Part shown: one piece after another, positions 11,401 through 26,400 of the stretch
How the letters are laid out: each line of letters begins with the position of its first letter
Position numbering within the stretch: the first letter of the stretch is position 1
NCBI RefSeq assembly: GCF_964204645.1
Contig: NC_134027.1
Location: 229,501-293,500, forward strand
DNA from: Tubulanus polymorphus
Lineage: Eukaryota > Nemertea > Palaeonemertea > Tubulaniformes > Tubulanidae
Direction of reading: 5' to 3'
DNA: 64,000 nucleotides
The notes under the pieces: generated by a model
Database searches by the model: none
What the model was told of the DNA's origin: nothing
The model's input: the letters and a program-made list of their open reading frames with translations, nothing else
Made by a program: the position numbers and the translations under genes

Positions 11401-14400
11401 TTGAAAGACTACGGTAAATGAAACTCACTCATTTATAACTTTTCGTATTTTTTGTTCAAGTTCATTTATTTCTCTTGTATCTTTCGTAGCATTCACGATT
11501 ACCATATCTTTAATTTCCGGAAAACCTGACAAACAAAAACAGAAAGGCAAATTTCAAGAGGTTCAAATTCAAAGTACACAGGAACACAATTCTAATGCAT
11601 ATTTCCAGAGCAAATCTCCAGAATATTTGAAAGTATCTCCAGCAATGTGTGGTCGATTTCTGGTTTCTTTCTGGGCACAAGAGACGGCAGCGCATTGTGG
11701 GCTGAATTTGATTTCAGGTTAGGTTTGAATCAGAGAATTCAAATCAGTCCGATATCCAGAGCAAATCTCCAGAGGATGTTGTTTGAATTTTACCTGGTTT
11801 ACTGGTTAATCTTAGAATAGCACATCTCATTTCATAAATACAGTTCTCGAGATCTTCAGGAGGGATAGCATCTTTATGAGTTCCTACGATGATAACCGGG
11901 CATCCGGGAGCTCTTGCGTGGATATTTACCAGCCACGGTTTCAATGTTTCGACTTCACTGAGACCACGAGATAAATCATAAACCACCTGTAAAATACACA
12001 TCATACCTGATCTATTACTTCTACTAAAAGGGGAGGGAAAGTTTATTTTATATTTGAACTTAGTTCTGGGTAAATACAGCTATCAGTAAGCTCAACACTC
12101 TAGTTCCACTGTTTCAGTTCAATCTGACTCTGGACGCAGTTCCACAGATGTAAGGGTTTAATCTGACTCTGGATCCAATTCCACAGTTGTGTGGGTTTAA
12201 TTTGACTCTGCACCCACAGTTGTGAGTTGAGAAATTTGATTGTGTGGAACTTAGTTCCTGATCCACAAGAGAGAAATGAGGAAGTGAGGAAGAGATTTTA
12301 TTTACCAGATAAAGCGCTCTGTTAGAGAGGAAACACTGATGAGTGCTGTAGAACTCTTCCTGACCAGCGAAATCCCACGTACTCAATGTATAAGTAACAG
12401 GTCTAGAATCTCTGTCTCTTCCATCTCGAACTGGTCTCGCTGTTAAAAATCTACAAATAAATTACATCCGTCTAAAGTCTGGTCACAAACTCAGAAAAAT
12501 TGGCATTATGGTATATTTGAGGTGTGAAGCATTTCTATGATGTCACCTCCAGTCTTTAACGAGAATCCCGACCGTGGCGACACTTTTTTCGTTCCTATGC
12601 GCTGATTTTTTCGGTCTCTGCAGTGTACGAAGTAAAGTTGTTTTTCCGCGACCTCCGAATCCGACTACCATCATCTTAATGCGGTAATATTCTTCTGACT
12701 TAAATATAGATTATGAGGTTTTAATCGTATCATTTACTACCAACAGTAGAACCTTATCTTAAAGGCTCCACTGTAGAGCTGGACCCAGTTCCACAGTTAG
12801 AGTTAACTCTCAGTTAAAGTTGGTTCATTTTCAATGAGTAACTGATGAGTAACTCTATACTTCGAACTGTGGAACTGGACCCAGAATAATGAGAGGGATA
12901 GAGAAAGGGAGGAGAGAGCTGAAAGGAGAGGGAAAGAGAGGAGAGGAAGAGGTCAGGGAGAGAAGAGAGAGACTAAGGAGAGGGTAGTTTTTCTGTACTT
13001 ACATTTTTTAATTTTTCGTGGAGAAATCCGATTAAATCTCGAGTTCTTCCTCTCAACAAAGCTTCATCGATGTCCAAACGTAGATTATCAAATGATAACT
13101 AAAATGATCAGACAATGATTTAACAAAACACTGAGTCTCTACAACATCTACTGAAATAATCATAACATTAAAACAAACGTGCGAACCTCCCAGAGCTTTG
13201 ATAGTTTTCCCAGTTCATCTGGTAATGTTGTTATAGCTGTATTATGACTGATGTCTAAAGATGTTAATCCAGATAATTGACCAATCTCTTTAGGAAGCTA
13301 CAAATAATCAAACACATTCGTAAATACAGCGTGATCAAACATTCAGCATCAATTGAAGAAAACAAAACTGATTTTAAATGAAACTTCAATTATAAGAGAG
13401 CCAAATTAAGACCATCCTCACTTGCCAGAGCTTGGTTACCTTCCAATGAAGCTCACGTTTACCCTTGGCAAGTGAGTATGTGTTACCTCGGATAAATCAT
13501 TTTTCTGTATGACCAGGCGCTCCAGCGTCGTCCAACGTTTAACGTCTAACCCGAGGTTCAGCTTATCGATATTGTTGTTTGATAGCAGTAATTCACGTAG
13601 GTTATTTGTCTGCCACAGAACCGGTGGAGGGAATCCTACGAGTCCATTACCGCTGATATCTAGAGCTCGCAATCTACAATCAACAATCAGATACTAACTT
13701 CAATACGACCTAGACAACTAGACCCCACGATCCAATTCCACAAGTTGTTGGTTAAATTTGAATCTAAAGCTGAAATAAGTTCATTTCCAATGTTTTTTTA
13801 GAACTGTAGAACTGGGTCAAGTCTCAATAAATCCTGATCTTCAAAGGTTGATTCTCTAAAACTTCCATTGATATTCAAGCTGATAACAACAGGGCTATCG
13901 AAGTTACCGCTACCTGGCTGACAACCACCCACCATTGAGGTCTATTACAGATAAAATCTGATGAAGCATATCAGAATATCAAACTTACGAGGGCAGCTCC
14001 AGAATGAATTTTGGTATGAAATATGGTTCTTTTACGTGTAATGAATTGTTAGCAAGTTTTACGCAGTTCAATCTGATGAGTAAAGATGCTTGCTTCTCTG
14101 ATGGCAGGCTCACTGCAAAATAAAACAACAGAAATATAGAAAACCAAGAGATCCATTCCGCCTCATTAATCTCTATCATCAGGACCCAGTTCTACATTTA
14201 AATAGTTAGAAATGAACTGGATTCAGAACTGTAGAATTGTGGAAAGAATTTGACGTACCTAATTCATTTCCGGAACATTCGAAAGTTTCCAGATATTTCA
14301 CGATCAAATATTCCTCAGGAATGTGATTTAGATAATTATGCGATAAACTCAACGTTACAAGTTTCTTCAGTTTGTTCTCTTCGGGAAGTTCAGAAATCTT

Positions 14401-17400
14401 GTTACTGCAAACATGAATTTAGACACATTTAGATAAATATTTACAAAAATCAGAGAGAAATATAGAGGGGTTGGTTTCGTAGACCCGGACCCAGTTCCAC
14501 CCCATCATCTAAACCAACTGTGGAACTGAGCTCTGGATGATAACCAGCACCCAGTTCCATATAGCTGTCCCTATAGTTTGACTTAAAATCAAGGCTAAAA
14601 ATCACTTATTTCTAATGTTTTAACTCAAGAAAAACTTAGAACTTTGGAAGTTGGTCCAGATTTTGATACATAGTTGTATAAGAGTCAGCCCAAGAGAGGG
14701 TTCAAGTTAAAACCAGTGCTAAGATGAATATTCTGAGTACCGACCTGTTTAGGTATAAAGTCGTGAGGTGAGGCAGTTTTTCATTAAGCCACGTCGGGTA
14801 ACTATCCAACTTGTTGTAAGACAGATACAATTCAGTTAAACTGAACGAAACAGGCATCGAATTATCCATGTAATAAGACTACAAAATATAAAACACACAA
14901 TTCATCAGACACTGGTCCTCGAGATAGTAACAGTCTTAAATTCAACTTATTCAGTCAGTTCTAATCCAATCTTACACATCAATTTTGAAGTGTTCAGACT
15001 CTGTGAAACGTACCTGCAGTTGATTGTGAGAAAGGTCGAGGATTTTGATTTTCTGACACGACAAGCATTGCGTAGGAAACACTTGTAGTTCATTGTGACT
15101 GACATCTAGATGTTGTAACAATGGAAGACACTGAAAAACAAAGCCAAACTTAATAATCACCCAGCAGAGGAACTGGTTCCAGGGTCCCTTAGTACAACGA
15201 CTGTTCAGTTTATTTTTCAAGTACCGGTTTATAGTATGAATATAAATACATATGCTTCGATGAAGGATCAATTTGAAACTTTGAGACCCATCGCTGAGCC
15301 CAGTTTTACAATGTTAGGTTAAAAGAAAATTCAGAATAATTACACAATAAATCAATACAGAATAAATGAAACAATCATCACCTTGAATATTGATTCTGGT
15401 AAAGATAAGAGGCAGTTACGACTGAGCACGAGTTTCTCAATTGATTCAAACATCGAAGATAAAGTTGAACCAATCACGACGATCGAAGATAAATCTCGAA
15501 TATTATTGGACGAAACGTCGAACAGATTGACCTGGTGTTTCACAGGTTTCTTCACGATATTCTCATTCGGAATATGATCCAAGTTCGATCGGTATCTTCT
15601 TCTATTACGATCTAAAAATAAATAAAAACATTCTTCAGTTCTACGATTGAAAGGAACTTCAAAACTCACTTCTGTTCTAAATCCGTTTTACTTATTTAAG
15701 ATCTATATTCAATGAGGGGGATGCAGTAGCAGGGAGTAGTGTGAACCATCAGTCATGGTCTCATTTACCAAGATTTGAAAGGCAGAAGTTTCTGGGTTGA
15801 TGGTTCTTCACTGCCTTGGCTCAACGAGACCTCAACCTGCCCATTATACCCTGAGTTTGAGAAGAAACTCTGAACTTGCTAACAGTGCCCTGCACGGTAC
15901 TCAGTTGGTTGAAGGCAAAGAGAAACTCTACTAATAGTGTCCTGAGTGGTGCTCAGTCATTGCTTCTAATCTAGGATCATTTTGTTTCTACAGTCAATCT
16001 TCAATCTATAACTCTGCTACGTATAATAATTCTCAACTAAAACCACTATGAATATGATCCAAGTTACTTAAACCTGGGTTCAGAACGTTCCGAACTCACT
16101 TCAAATCATAAATCATCATCAACAGTGGATTTTAGTTTGATCAGTATTTACCGAATGGTTGATGGCGTTTATATGAAGACGGTTCATCCTCTAACGACGT
16201 GTCCTGATCCGGATCAGTTTGAGCTCGTTCTATTTCACATAATTCATGTTCTGTCTCTTCAAACAGTACCCCATCAACTCCGTCCGTTCCGTCCGTTCCG
16301 TCTGTTCGGTCGCTATCCTCTTCATAAACTACTTCGATATTCTCAGGTAATGAAAATTTCCTCTAGAAAATTGAGAAAATCGTGAAAATGATTATCAAAC
16401 CTAATTTGAATGTTAAAGAAATGGGAACTAAGCAGAACTTGTTGAAAATATCCCAAAAAATCTTTATATCTGAATTCAAATAAAACTTAAGCTGTGCTAG
16501 GGGAGGTTTTGAGGAGTACAGTGAAAATTAAGCCTGGACTGAGATTTTTTGTGTCTCTGTAGAAATAGACAAAAGTTAGTTTATCCCAGTCTTATGTTTA
16601 GTCTCAAGTTTGGACTGGACCGAAATGAGATTTTCCTAGTCTTATTTGAAGTCTCAACTCTAGAACTGGACCAAAATTAGGTTGGCTAGATTTTTGGTAA
16701 ATGTAAAACTTACATCAATCAAACTGTCCGTGCTGCCGTAATGATTTGAAATCTCATAAATCGCTGATCGTCGTGACAACGATTTACGTTTATTGCGAGA
16801 GAACGGAGTCGGTGATTTCCGCAGCCAGCTCGATTCTAAAACACAAATTCATACATGAAATATTCATAAAATAAAATTGATATTATAAAACTGATATTCA
16901 GTTCAATGGTTGTATTAGTGAGTGAGACAGTCCGACTGTTCGAGGTTGAAATTTGACCTTAGTGTTAAAATAATGAAAACTGAACTAACTTTAAAAATTA
17001 GACAACTGATTCCAGAGATCAGTTTCACACTCGGGTTAAAACATTCAATTCTAAATTCTCAAGTCGAACTGTAGGACTGGATTGAGATGTTTGTTTCTTA
17101 CCGACAGGAATGACTTTATCTCCGACCGCTGCTTGTTTACGTCTGGGATCTTTATTACTGAACGGAGTATTCGCTCCACTAACCGTCTGCTGTTTCCACG
17201 TTTCAATCTCTTGTGGCCAGTCGACAAATACAAACTGTTTACGAGTCGCTGCATTTAAAAACAATTACCAAAATACATGAACAAATACAAGGAAATATCT
17301 GTTACTCATCTACCGGTTACAGACAGAAGACTTTCAAAACTAGTCAGTTATAATGAATAATCCCGCACTGATATCACTGTTTCTGAGTATTGGGAAACCT

Positions 17401-20400
17401 GGGCCTGGTTTCATAGACTGAGTATCAAAGTTATCCCTAGGGGTAAATCCTCAATCTGGGTGACAAAACCACCATGGTTACAATGAGACACCATGGTTAT
17501 AACTGATAGATTTCAAAATGTTGCCAGGGACTATTTTTCTTCTACATCTATGAAACCCAGCCCTATTACTTATCGCTCCTTTAAGAAAGGATTTAGATAT
17601 ATCTCAAAACTCTCTTACTACTTACGTCGATAATCTTTGAATATATCGTTTTCGGAATATCGTTTCCGTAGTAACGGAGAATTCGGTTGAGCACTGTTGA
17701 AATCGAACGGGTTGATTTTGCAGACATCCGGCGAAGATTGTCGTTTTAAACGTAACTTCGACAGAAATGATCGCCGTTCGACATTTTGTCGGTAAACCGT
17801 ATCGGGACAAGTCGTCAACTGTTTAGATATGTCTTCATTTTCTCGTAAATCTAAACAAAAATCAAATAACTAATAATCTACTGAAAAGAATAACCCACAA
17901 TTAGGAAGCAAGACTACAAGAGAAGAGTTAGATTGCTGACTTACCGATATCTACAGGGTATCTGAGCGCCAGTCGACTACCCATTAAAACTTGACTCTCA
18001 ACTGATAAATTCAGACAGCTTCGCGCTTGTTGTCGAGCTCTTGTTTGTTGCATTAATGGTTTCAGTTGGTCGTCTTCTGCAAAATATGGGATTTCCTTTA
18101 AATTTAGTGTTAATGAATCGGAAATGTTACAGCGCGAAAATCTTATAAAACTTGTATCTATCCCATTGCGAGGCATCTTGATACTTTTTGTGATCTGGTT
18201 CCTGATAAGTTAGTAGGGTAATCTTATTATTGTTTGTAAGCTTTAATTAAGGTTTGTGGAAACATCCAATCGTAAAACTCAACCACAGACTGGTATTTCT
18301 GACCAGGTCCTGGATGCAGTTCCATGATTTTTTAGTTTGAATTGAACTGCGCAATAAACCAATTGAAAATGAATTGATTCTTACTCTAAGAATAGGGGAA
18401 CCGAGTTCTGCTGGTTAGACACTCACCAGTAGGTTTAGATACCCTATCAGGGGAGTCTAATAGCGTAGCTATCAACCATTCTGGTTGAATATTCCCGAGG
18501 TTTAAACCACTCCACGATACAATTCCAGCTACAAAATAAACAACACATTTTCACCTACAAAACATTCTTATCTTGAACAAAATATTCAAAGATACGGTTT
18601 CATAGTTTCGAATCAAGTTTGAAACTAACTCACAACCGTGAAACTAGAAGATTTGTTCAGTACTAACCTTCTTTATCAAATCCCATATGATGAAGCAGCA
18701 TGCCTGTAATATTATGAGCTTCTAAATCTAAACTTAATTTCAGCGCAGTTTGTACATCATTGATACCCTGAAAATATATACAACCACTTCACAGTCGGAC
18801 CTCAAAGAAAGTTAACCTTTAAATTTGATAATTTCTAGCTATAAATCAGTGTAGGGTTGATTCCAGTCAAGATCTAGATACAAGATGCTTCTTCGATTGG
18901 TCTTAGGGACACTCATAGCATGTTCTTATCTAAAACTGATCTTAAGATGAAAATGAGCTCAGCCAGATGTGATTTATGGATTTCAGTAGATATAAACTGG
19001 AGTGGCTGGCTCTCTCACTGGAGTCACTGATACTCGATATATCGATATATACCTGTTGAAGCAGACACTGTACCATAGCCTCGTTCTGATGTCGACAGGC
19101 GTAGCAGATCGGAGTATCCTGACCTTCACCTTGATTACAATCAACCCCTAATTCTATTAAACACTCGACAACCTAAAACAGAGATAAACAAGAAACGAAA
19201 TTCTTAATATGGACTTGACCGTTTAATCTAGAATCAAAATTAAAGAAAAATTTTTTTTTTTTTAAATCATGAGTGGTAGGCATGAAGTTTTTGGCAGAAT
19301 TTCAGAGGATCCGTGCTCCGAGTGATTCAAAAAATCCTTATATTTCTCCCATGAATTGAATCAGGGAGTTTTTATGAAAATCTGACGGCTGGGCCGTATG
19401 CAGCCCCGTCTATGGGTAGGTAAAATTTTTTTCATTTATCTAAGTAACTCTAGGTGTATTCTGAGGGCTTTCTGGCTATCTTTCTTTTCTGACATTTTCC
19501 ATGTACGGCAGAATCTAAATGATTTTTTTATAATCTGAAAATTTGATTTGATGATCATCACCTCATAGCAATGTAATCATTAATGCTTCCAAACCACAGA
19601 AAAATTATCTATGCAATTAAAAAACCTAAGATCGACTCATGTAGAAAATCCGCGACTAATGTTACGTTTATTTTTTCAAATAATTTGCATTTGAAGAATC
19701 CCATGATGAAACATTGCATAGAATCATTCTATGCAATGGGTCTATCGTGCCATCATGATCTTTGACCCCTGTGCATACTACTGATGAGGCCTATACAGAT
19801 TGGAATAACATTTAACATTTATAATTGTTGACAAAACAACAAACAGGATACCAACCACATAAATTGTAAGACATAAACAACACATAACGCATGGAAAATA
19901 TGAAGCAGAACTCGAACTTTTGGGGGTAGGAGCGTTCGCACCCCCCCCTGAATACGGCCCTACAGGTACGGGATCTCTGTGATAACAGCATGAAATGATG
20001 ATTAATTATAAATACATTCCACTTACATCATGTGAACTACCGATCGATTGTACACTGTGTACGAAGTTTGTTAGACAATTTATTCACTTCAACAAAACAA
20101 ATCGTAGGCAAAAAAATTGATACCTTGTTTCTCCGCTCTGCTGAGCTTAAAACTTGACCCAGCCGCCTATCTACCTTGGACATTACTGTTTTTTAGAATC
20201 GTGATCTATTTTACCATAATAGACCCGCATCAGCTATAGAAATGAACTGAAGAACAAAGTATCATTTTTGATTAGCCTTGAACTTGGAATTATTTAATGT
20301 CACCACTTCGGGGTATCTATGGATTTATGAGAAATAAAGCTAGAGGTTTTCATCAATAAATGTTAACGTTTTTATTCTTTGATTGCAATAAATCATTCTA

Positions 20401-23400
20401 AAATTTAGAAAAAAAAAAAAACAGGCGGCGGCTAAATTAGGAGGGGAGCTGTTGGGAATCAAAGAAATTTATTTCTATGGCCTTATTAAAGTTCCAGTTG
20501 TTCAGCTGGCTACTGGCGCGTATTCAACCCGGCAGTAGAACCTTTTCATTCAACTTCTATAAGCTCTCAATGTAAATCTATTCAACAATAGAGACACAAT
20601 TGCGGCTTTTCAGAGTTGTTGATATCATTCTGACACGCGCTATTGAATACGTCACCGGCTGACCACGGTGTACACAAGCATAGACCATTCACCTCTGCAC
20701 ACTCACACTGTGAACATGCTACCGTGGATTCTCCTCCTGGCGCTCCCGCTCCTGCTCCTGCTCCTGTTCCTGCTTCCTGAGGAACGACGTCTTTATGTTT
20801 TATGTGTTACTGTTCGTCTCCGTGCTGTCCTGTACTGTTCCGTGTTTATTAATCCGTTCTATTTTTCAGCAATTAACCCGTTTTATTTTTCAGGGCCGAT
20901 TTCTCTGTCGAATTTCAACGTTTGCTGGAACAAAACTAATGTCCGAAAGCGTCGGCTCTCCTTCGCCGGTCATGTGTCGAGGATGTCAGACAAAGAGTCG
21001 GTCAGGAAATTCTGCCCTCTACACGCCCTCATACGGAACACGAAAACCAGGATGACGAGGCCTCACTGCCCCCACCTATCTACAAAGTGTGCTGAGTGAT
21101 GTCAATGACAGGCATATCTGTGAGATTGCGCGGGATACAAATGGAGCGGTTATACTGGATTGTCACGCTACTAGCATTCATTGTGTCCTTGTGACCGCCC
21201 GGATGAGGGATGATTCTACTGTCACGCTCTTTGTTTCTGGTATTCTGAGTCGGCTGAGGGATGATTCTACTGTCACGCTCTTTGATTTCTAGTTTGAGTG
21301 CTAGTTTTCATTGTGTCCTTGTGATAACCCCGGTCAGTGGATGAAGTCTCTCGTCGGCTTGTGAGTGCTAGTTTCATTGTGTCCTTGTGACAACCTCGGT
21401 CAGTGGATGAAGTCTCTTGTCACGCTTTTGGGTGCTAGTTGAGATCCTGAATCTCAACCCGGTCCAGCTGGTTGTACTGCGCTATTTGTGTTTCGTGCAA
21501 TTTTACAGGTTTGTCAGTTACTGACGTCGCCCAGTACATCCTGCAGTTAGATGGGGAATGTGAGGCGTTGTCATTCTGGTTTTCGCGTTCTGTGTGAGGG
21601 CGTGTAGAGGGCAGTATATTCCTGGCTGGCTCATTGTCTGGTGTTCTCGGCATGTGACCGGCGACGGAGAGCTGAAAAGCTTTCGAACATTAGTTTTGTT
21701 CCGTACCAGGTTTTCATCGCTCTTCTCTTTTTTTTTCATTTCAGGACTCCCAAGAAGTTGAAGAAGGAGATGCTAGAAGGCGACTACAGAAGATGCCGAA
21801 AAAAGAATAGTGAACTCTTCACAATCTTGAAAGTTAAGTTGATTCACATGTAAATTAGGATTAATGATGAAGAAATGTGTGACTACAAAATGTTTTTCTT
21901 TTTCTCAATTTCAGCTTCGACGAAACCCAAGAAGACAAAGAAGTACTTCGATTTTGAAAAAAATGATGTAAAATCGACCGACGATCACACAACTATATCT
22001 GTACTTCGATTTCGAAAAAAAAAATTAGACAAAATTATCTTCAACCTTGTAAACTTTCGGACTACATGAAAAAAAAGACCAAATATTGTAAAATTATCGA
22101 AAAAAAATTATGTAAAATCAACCGACGATCACACAACTATATCTGTACTTCGATTCCCGCCTGTTTCGCTCCTGGCAGGTGTGTCACGATCGTAAGGGAC
22201 ACCAACTCAAAAAGTTGAACGAGAGCTCATCAACTAAGATCTGCCGATTAGAGAACAGTGCACAGAAGGGGCCAATTTGGATGAAACTCAACCAACCAAC
22301 TTAGGAGAACCCAGCCATCATAAAAAGTAATTTGATATTTGATATGAACTTAGAACATTTTAACGGATACTGAACCGAGCAAACTTGAAATGTAAGTTGA
22401 TTTTTGGCGAACTTTATGTTTGCCTACGCAAATGGTCTGGAGAAGCAGTTTTCATTGAAAACGAATAGAGTACCGGTGTGTCAACAAGGCACAAACATTG
22501 GCTGTTGAACCAATAGTGTTGATTTTGGTGTCATGGTTTGGCTTAATGAGTTCTCGAGCCCACAAAAATTTCATAGTGATCGAGTTATAGTAGGGGACTT
22601 ATTCTTGAAAAACACGTAAAAACCTGCTTTTTAGCACTAAGTAATGGCACGTTTTCATATATGAGAATTTGCTTACTTGGAATTGAAATATATAAAAATC
22701 CAATCCTTCCTGGAAGTGTTGCCATTTTTTGTGTGACTCATCTCGATGTACTTTTCGACCTACAGGTCCTCACTTTATAAACCCCAAAAGTTTTCTAGCT
22801 TCTATTTATCTGAGTTGACCTCATTACCTGAGCTACATTGAATGTGATTGGCTGTTTGTTGGATAAACCGGATATTCCGGGAACTTCTGATGTAATTGGG
22901 AAAGCCCATTGGGAAAACCCAATGTGGAACCCAAAACCAAATGGCGATAATTATAATTTGTTCGGTTTTACGAATATAACCAAGTAGGCTATTCTAGGTA
23001 TATTATTTATGGAAATTATTATGATAAATTCTAAATGAAATATTATGTCATTACAGGATATCTTCTTTTAATCATTGCAGCTAAATTTCAACTATGAGAA
23101 AAACCCAGTTTGAGATCAACTACTCGCCCAAAATCGACCAACTGGAACAGTGCTCAGATGAGGCCAACTACCTAACCAACTAATAGGATAATCGCCGATA
23201 ACGAACCAAGCAATCATTAAAGGTAACTTGATATATGTGGAATTATGTCGATAAATTCTAAATGAAATATTTTGTCATTACAGGATATTTTTGTTTGCTC
23301 ATTTCAGCTAAATCCTATCTATATGAAACTGCCAAGCTTTAAATCAACGACTCATCAAATATCTACAGATAAGCTCTGCCCACTGAACGATCCAAGCTTG

Positions 23401-26400
23401 AATCAAATGCATCAACCAATTGTTCTAACCGATACTGAACCTAGCAAACTTGAAATGTAAAATGAGGCCAACTAAAATCCAACTTATCAACTAACAAACT
23501 TAAGATGATCCACGCCGATTACGAACCAAGCAATCATAAAAGGTAACTTGATATACATGGAATTATTTCGATAAATTCTAAATGAAATATTTTGTCATTA
23601 CAGGATATCTTCTTTTAATCATTGCAGCCAAATTTCAACTATGAGAAAAACCCAGTTTGAGATCAACTACTCGTCCAAAATCGATCAACTGGAACAGTGC
23701 ACAGATGAGGCCAACTTACTAACCAACTAATAGGATAATCGCCGATAACCAAGCAATCATTAAAGGTAAATTGATATACATGAAATTATTTCGATAAATT
23801 CTAAATGAAATATTTTGTCATTACAGGATATCTTCTTTTAATCATTTCAGCTGAATTTCAACTATAAGAAAAAGCCCATCTTGAGACCAAACACTCGTCC
23901 AAAATCTACAAACTGCAACGGTGCACAGAAAAGGCCAGAACTGAACCCAGCAATCTTTAAAGGTAAGTTGATATACATGAAATTACCTGTATATAGAAAT
24001 TTCAGTCCTCATATGAATATCATTTCATAATTGACTATCATCAAAATCTATTTACCGGTCCAAATGGCTGAACTTTTATCTACACTAGTCTTAAACAATG
24101 ATGAACTAGTCCTATTACTGCAATTAATTATTGGGGTTTAAATCAGCAATTGACTTCAATGAATTTTACTTTGTGAAAAACAGGGTGGCTTGTAATTTGA
24201 AATGACACGTAAATTATGATAAATCTGTCTGAAATGTTTTGCTTTCTTCACTTTGTTTCAGCCAAACTACATCTCGGAAAAATTGGCCTGAAGAAGACAC
24301 TCACAAGTAGATGAATACTGATCGACCTATTTGCTGATGAAAACTGCAGAAGCCGGAATGAGAAGTTGAGGAGCCAGCAACGGATTAATCACTCAACGAT
24401 GGATTATTCTACAATCGGTGATTTCTATAAAACATTTTATCAGGAGCAGCAGAGACAATAGTGAATTTTATAAACACTGATTCAAGCGACAAAGCTAATG
24501 GATTATCTCATAAACACTGATTCAGGATAAACACTGTTTTAAAAGCAGCAAAGACAATAGTGTATCTTATTAGGAGCAGCATAGACAATAGTGCATGTTA
24601 TAAACACTGAGATCCAGGAGCGGCGAAGACAATAGCGGACTTCTGTAGTAAAGTATTGATTTTTTTGCTTATCACCTTTTTCAAACCAGTCTGATGGATA
24701 ATATAGTGTTTTCGAGGAAACTATTTGATAATGTTTATGCGATGTGAGAGTCTAATAAAAGCTAAGCTCCATTAATGCACGATTTTGGTCTTTGATCCTT
24801 GGTCGATACATAAGTCAAGTTAAGTTAGTCACTAGGGGTAAATGGTCGTGTTGAGTGCCTAGTTTTGACTTGTAGGTCTGTTGAGTTAACTCCTAAACTG
24901 AGATATAGTTTCAACATGAATTGTGAGTTTCGAAAGTAACCAATTTGAAAAATTTGAAACAAATCGTAGATTTCGATTTAAGCGTCCTTCAATCTGTTTG
25001 ATGATCATATCTACGTATTTGAAAACTAAAGCTTTATCTGAAAGGAGACCATTATTTACATTTGAGAGTTAAAGCTAGGAATAACAAGGCATAAAGTTAT
25101 AGCTAGGACTCATTTTCAACGTTTTAACATTGTTTATAGCTGTTTGAACTTCTTTTATTGTAATGGGTAAATCCATATCACGAGATGGCTCTCGTGAATA
25201 ATCACTTAGCTTCAAATCGGGTGTATAATGATTATTAAGGAGTGGCAGTGAATCAGTAGCGCTTTCTTAAAATGGGCCCAGAACTTTACAGTGAAAAAAT
25301 GCCTGCAGTTGTAAATAGAGGAGTATAAATAATACATAACTACAAACTACAAGTACATAAAGTAATTCTAAAAAATAAAAAAAACCAATAAATAATAAAT
25401 AGAATAAACAACAATACAAACAAACAACAAATTAATATTCTATTTACATGAAAAGGCATTTTTTCAAATATTTATCAACACGGTTCTTCATTTATCGAAC
25501 AACCTTCCCTAAGTATAGCGAAAACCCGAGATCTTTTCTGTTGTTATTCAAAGCATTCTATCAACTCAGTTATTGTAATGAACAAAACAAATAACCATAA
25601 ACCTTAACTAAATCGAAAACATTTAAAAAATAACTGATATGATAGAATGCTTTGAATTACTGTGATGAAAGATTGACCCGTCCTTTCAACTAGCCGCGCT
25701 CAATCACTGCTGTGACTGTTATCTAAAATCTGGTACATACATTTTACTTTTTAGAAAGAATTCAAAACAGCTATAAACTTAAGTTATTGATGTTATTGAT
25801 TAGTTACCGATTGTATAATTATGTTGAAGCTGCCAGGAAAAACGTCAGAATACTTAGTATGTAATGTCGAGGTGTTCGGAAATATTTAAGACAAGGCAAA
25901 GTTGGCAAAATTCTAGTTTTCTAGTGAAAGTAATGATTAATTATTACAAAGAGTTCCAGAGTGAATCTGAGTTTCTCATCTCTAGTTTTAATGCTCTATG
26001 TTGGAGACGGTTATTGTAACACGGTTCGCGTGTTTGTAAATTAGGAACTTGCATGACGATTAAGATATTATTGTTGCGTGAATAAAACGATGTACATTTT
26101 CATCATTCATGTTGAAACTTTTCAGTTGTTAAGTTTTATAGCAAAAATTAGGATAGGATTTCACTTAGGTGCTTTTCAGTGGTTCATAAAATACTGATCT
26201 AATCAAGGCCCTGTCGAAAATAGCAGGAGCATAGAATAATTGTCCTAGCTTTGTTTTGAATATCAGTTTAACCGCGTCCGTGTGGGGCCTGTAATATCTC
26301 GACTTGAAGAATTTCTGATCTTTATATAGAGTTGTATCTATATTTACTATCAAGTTGAATAATTTAATTAACAAGTTACCGTAGCTTCGTCAGTCAAACC

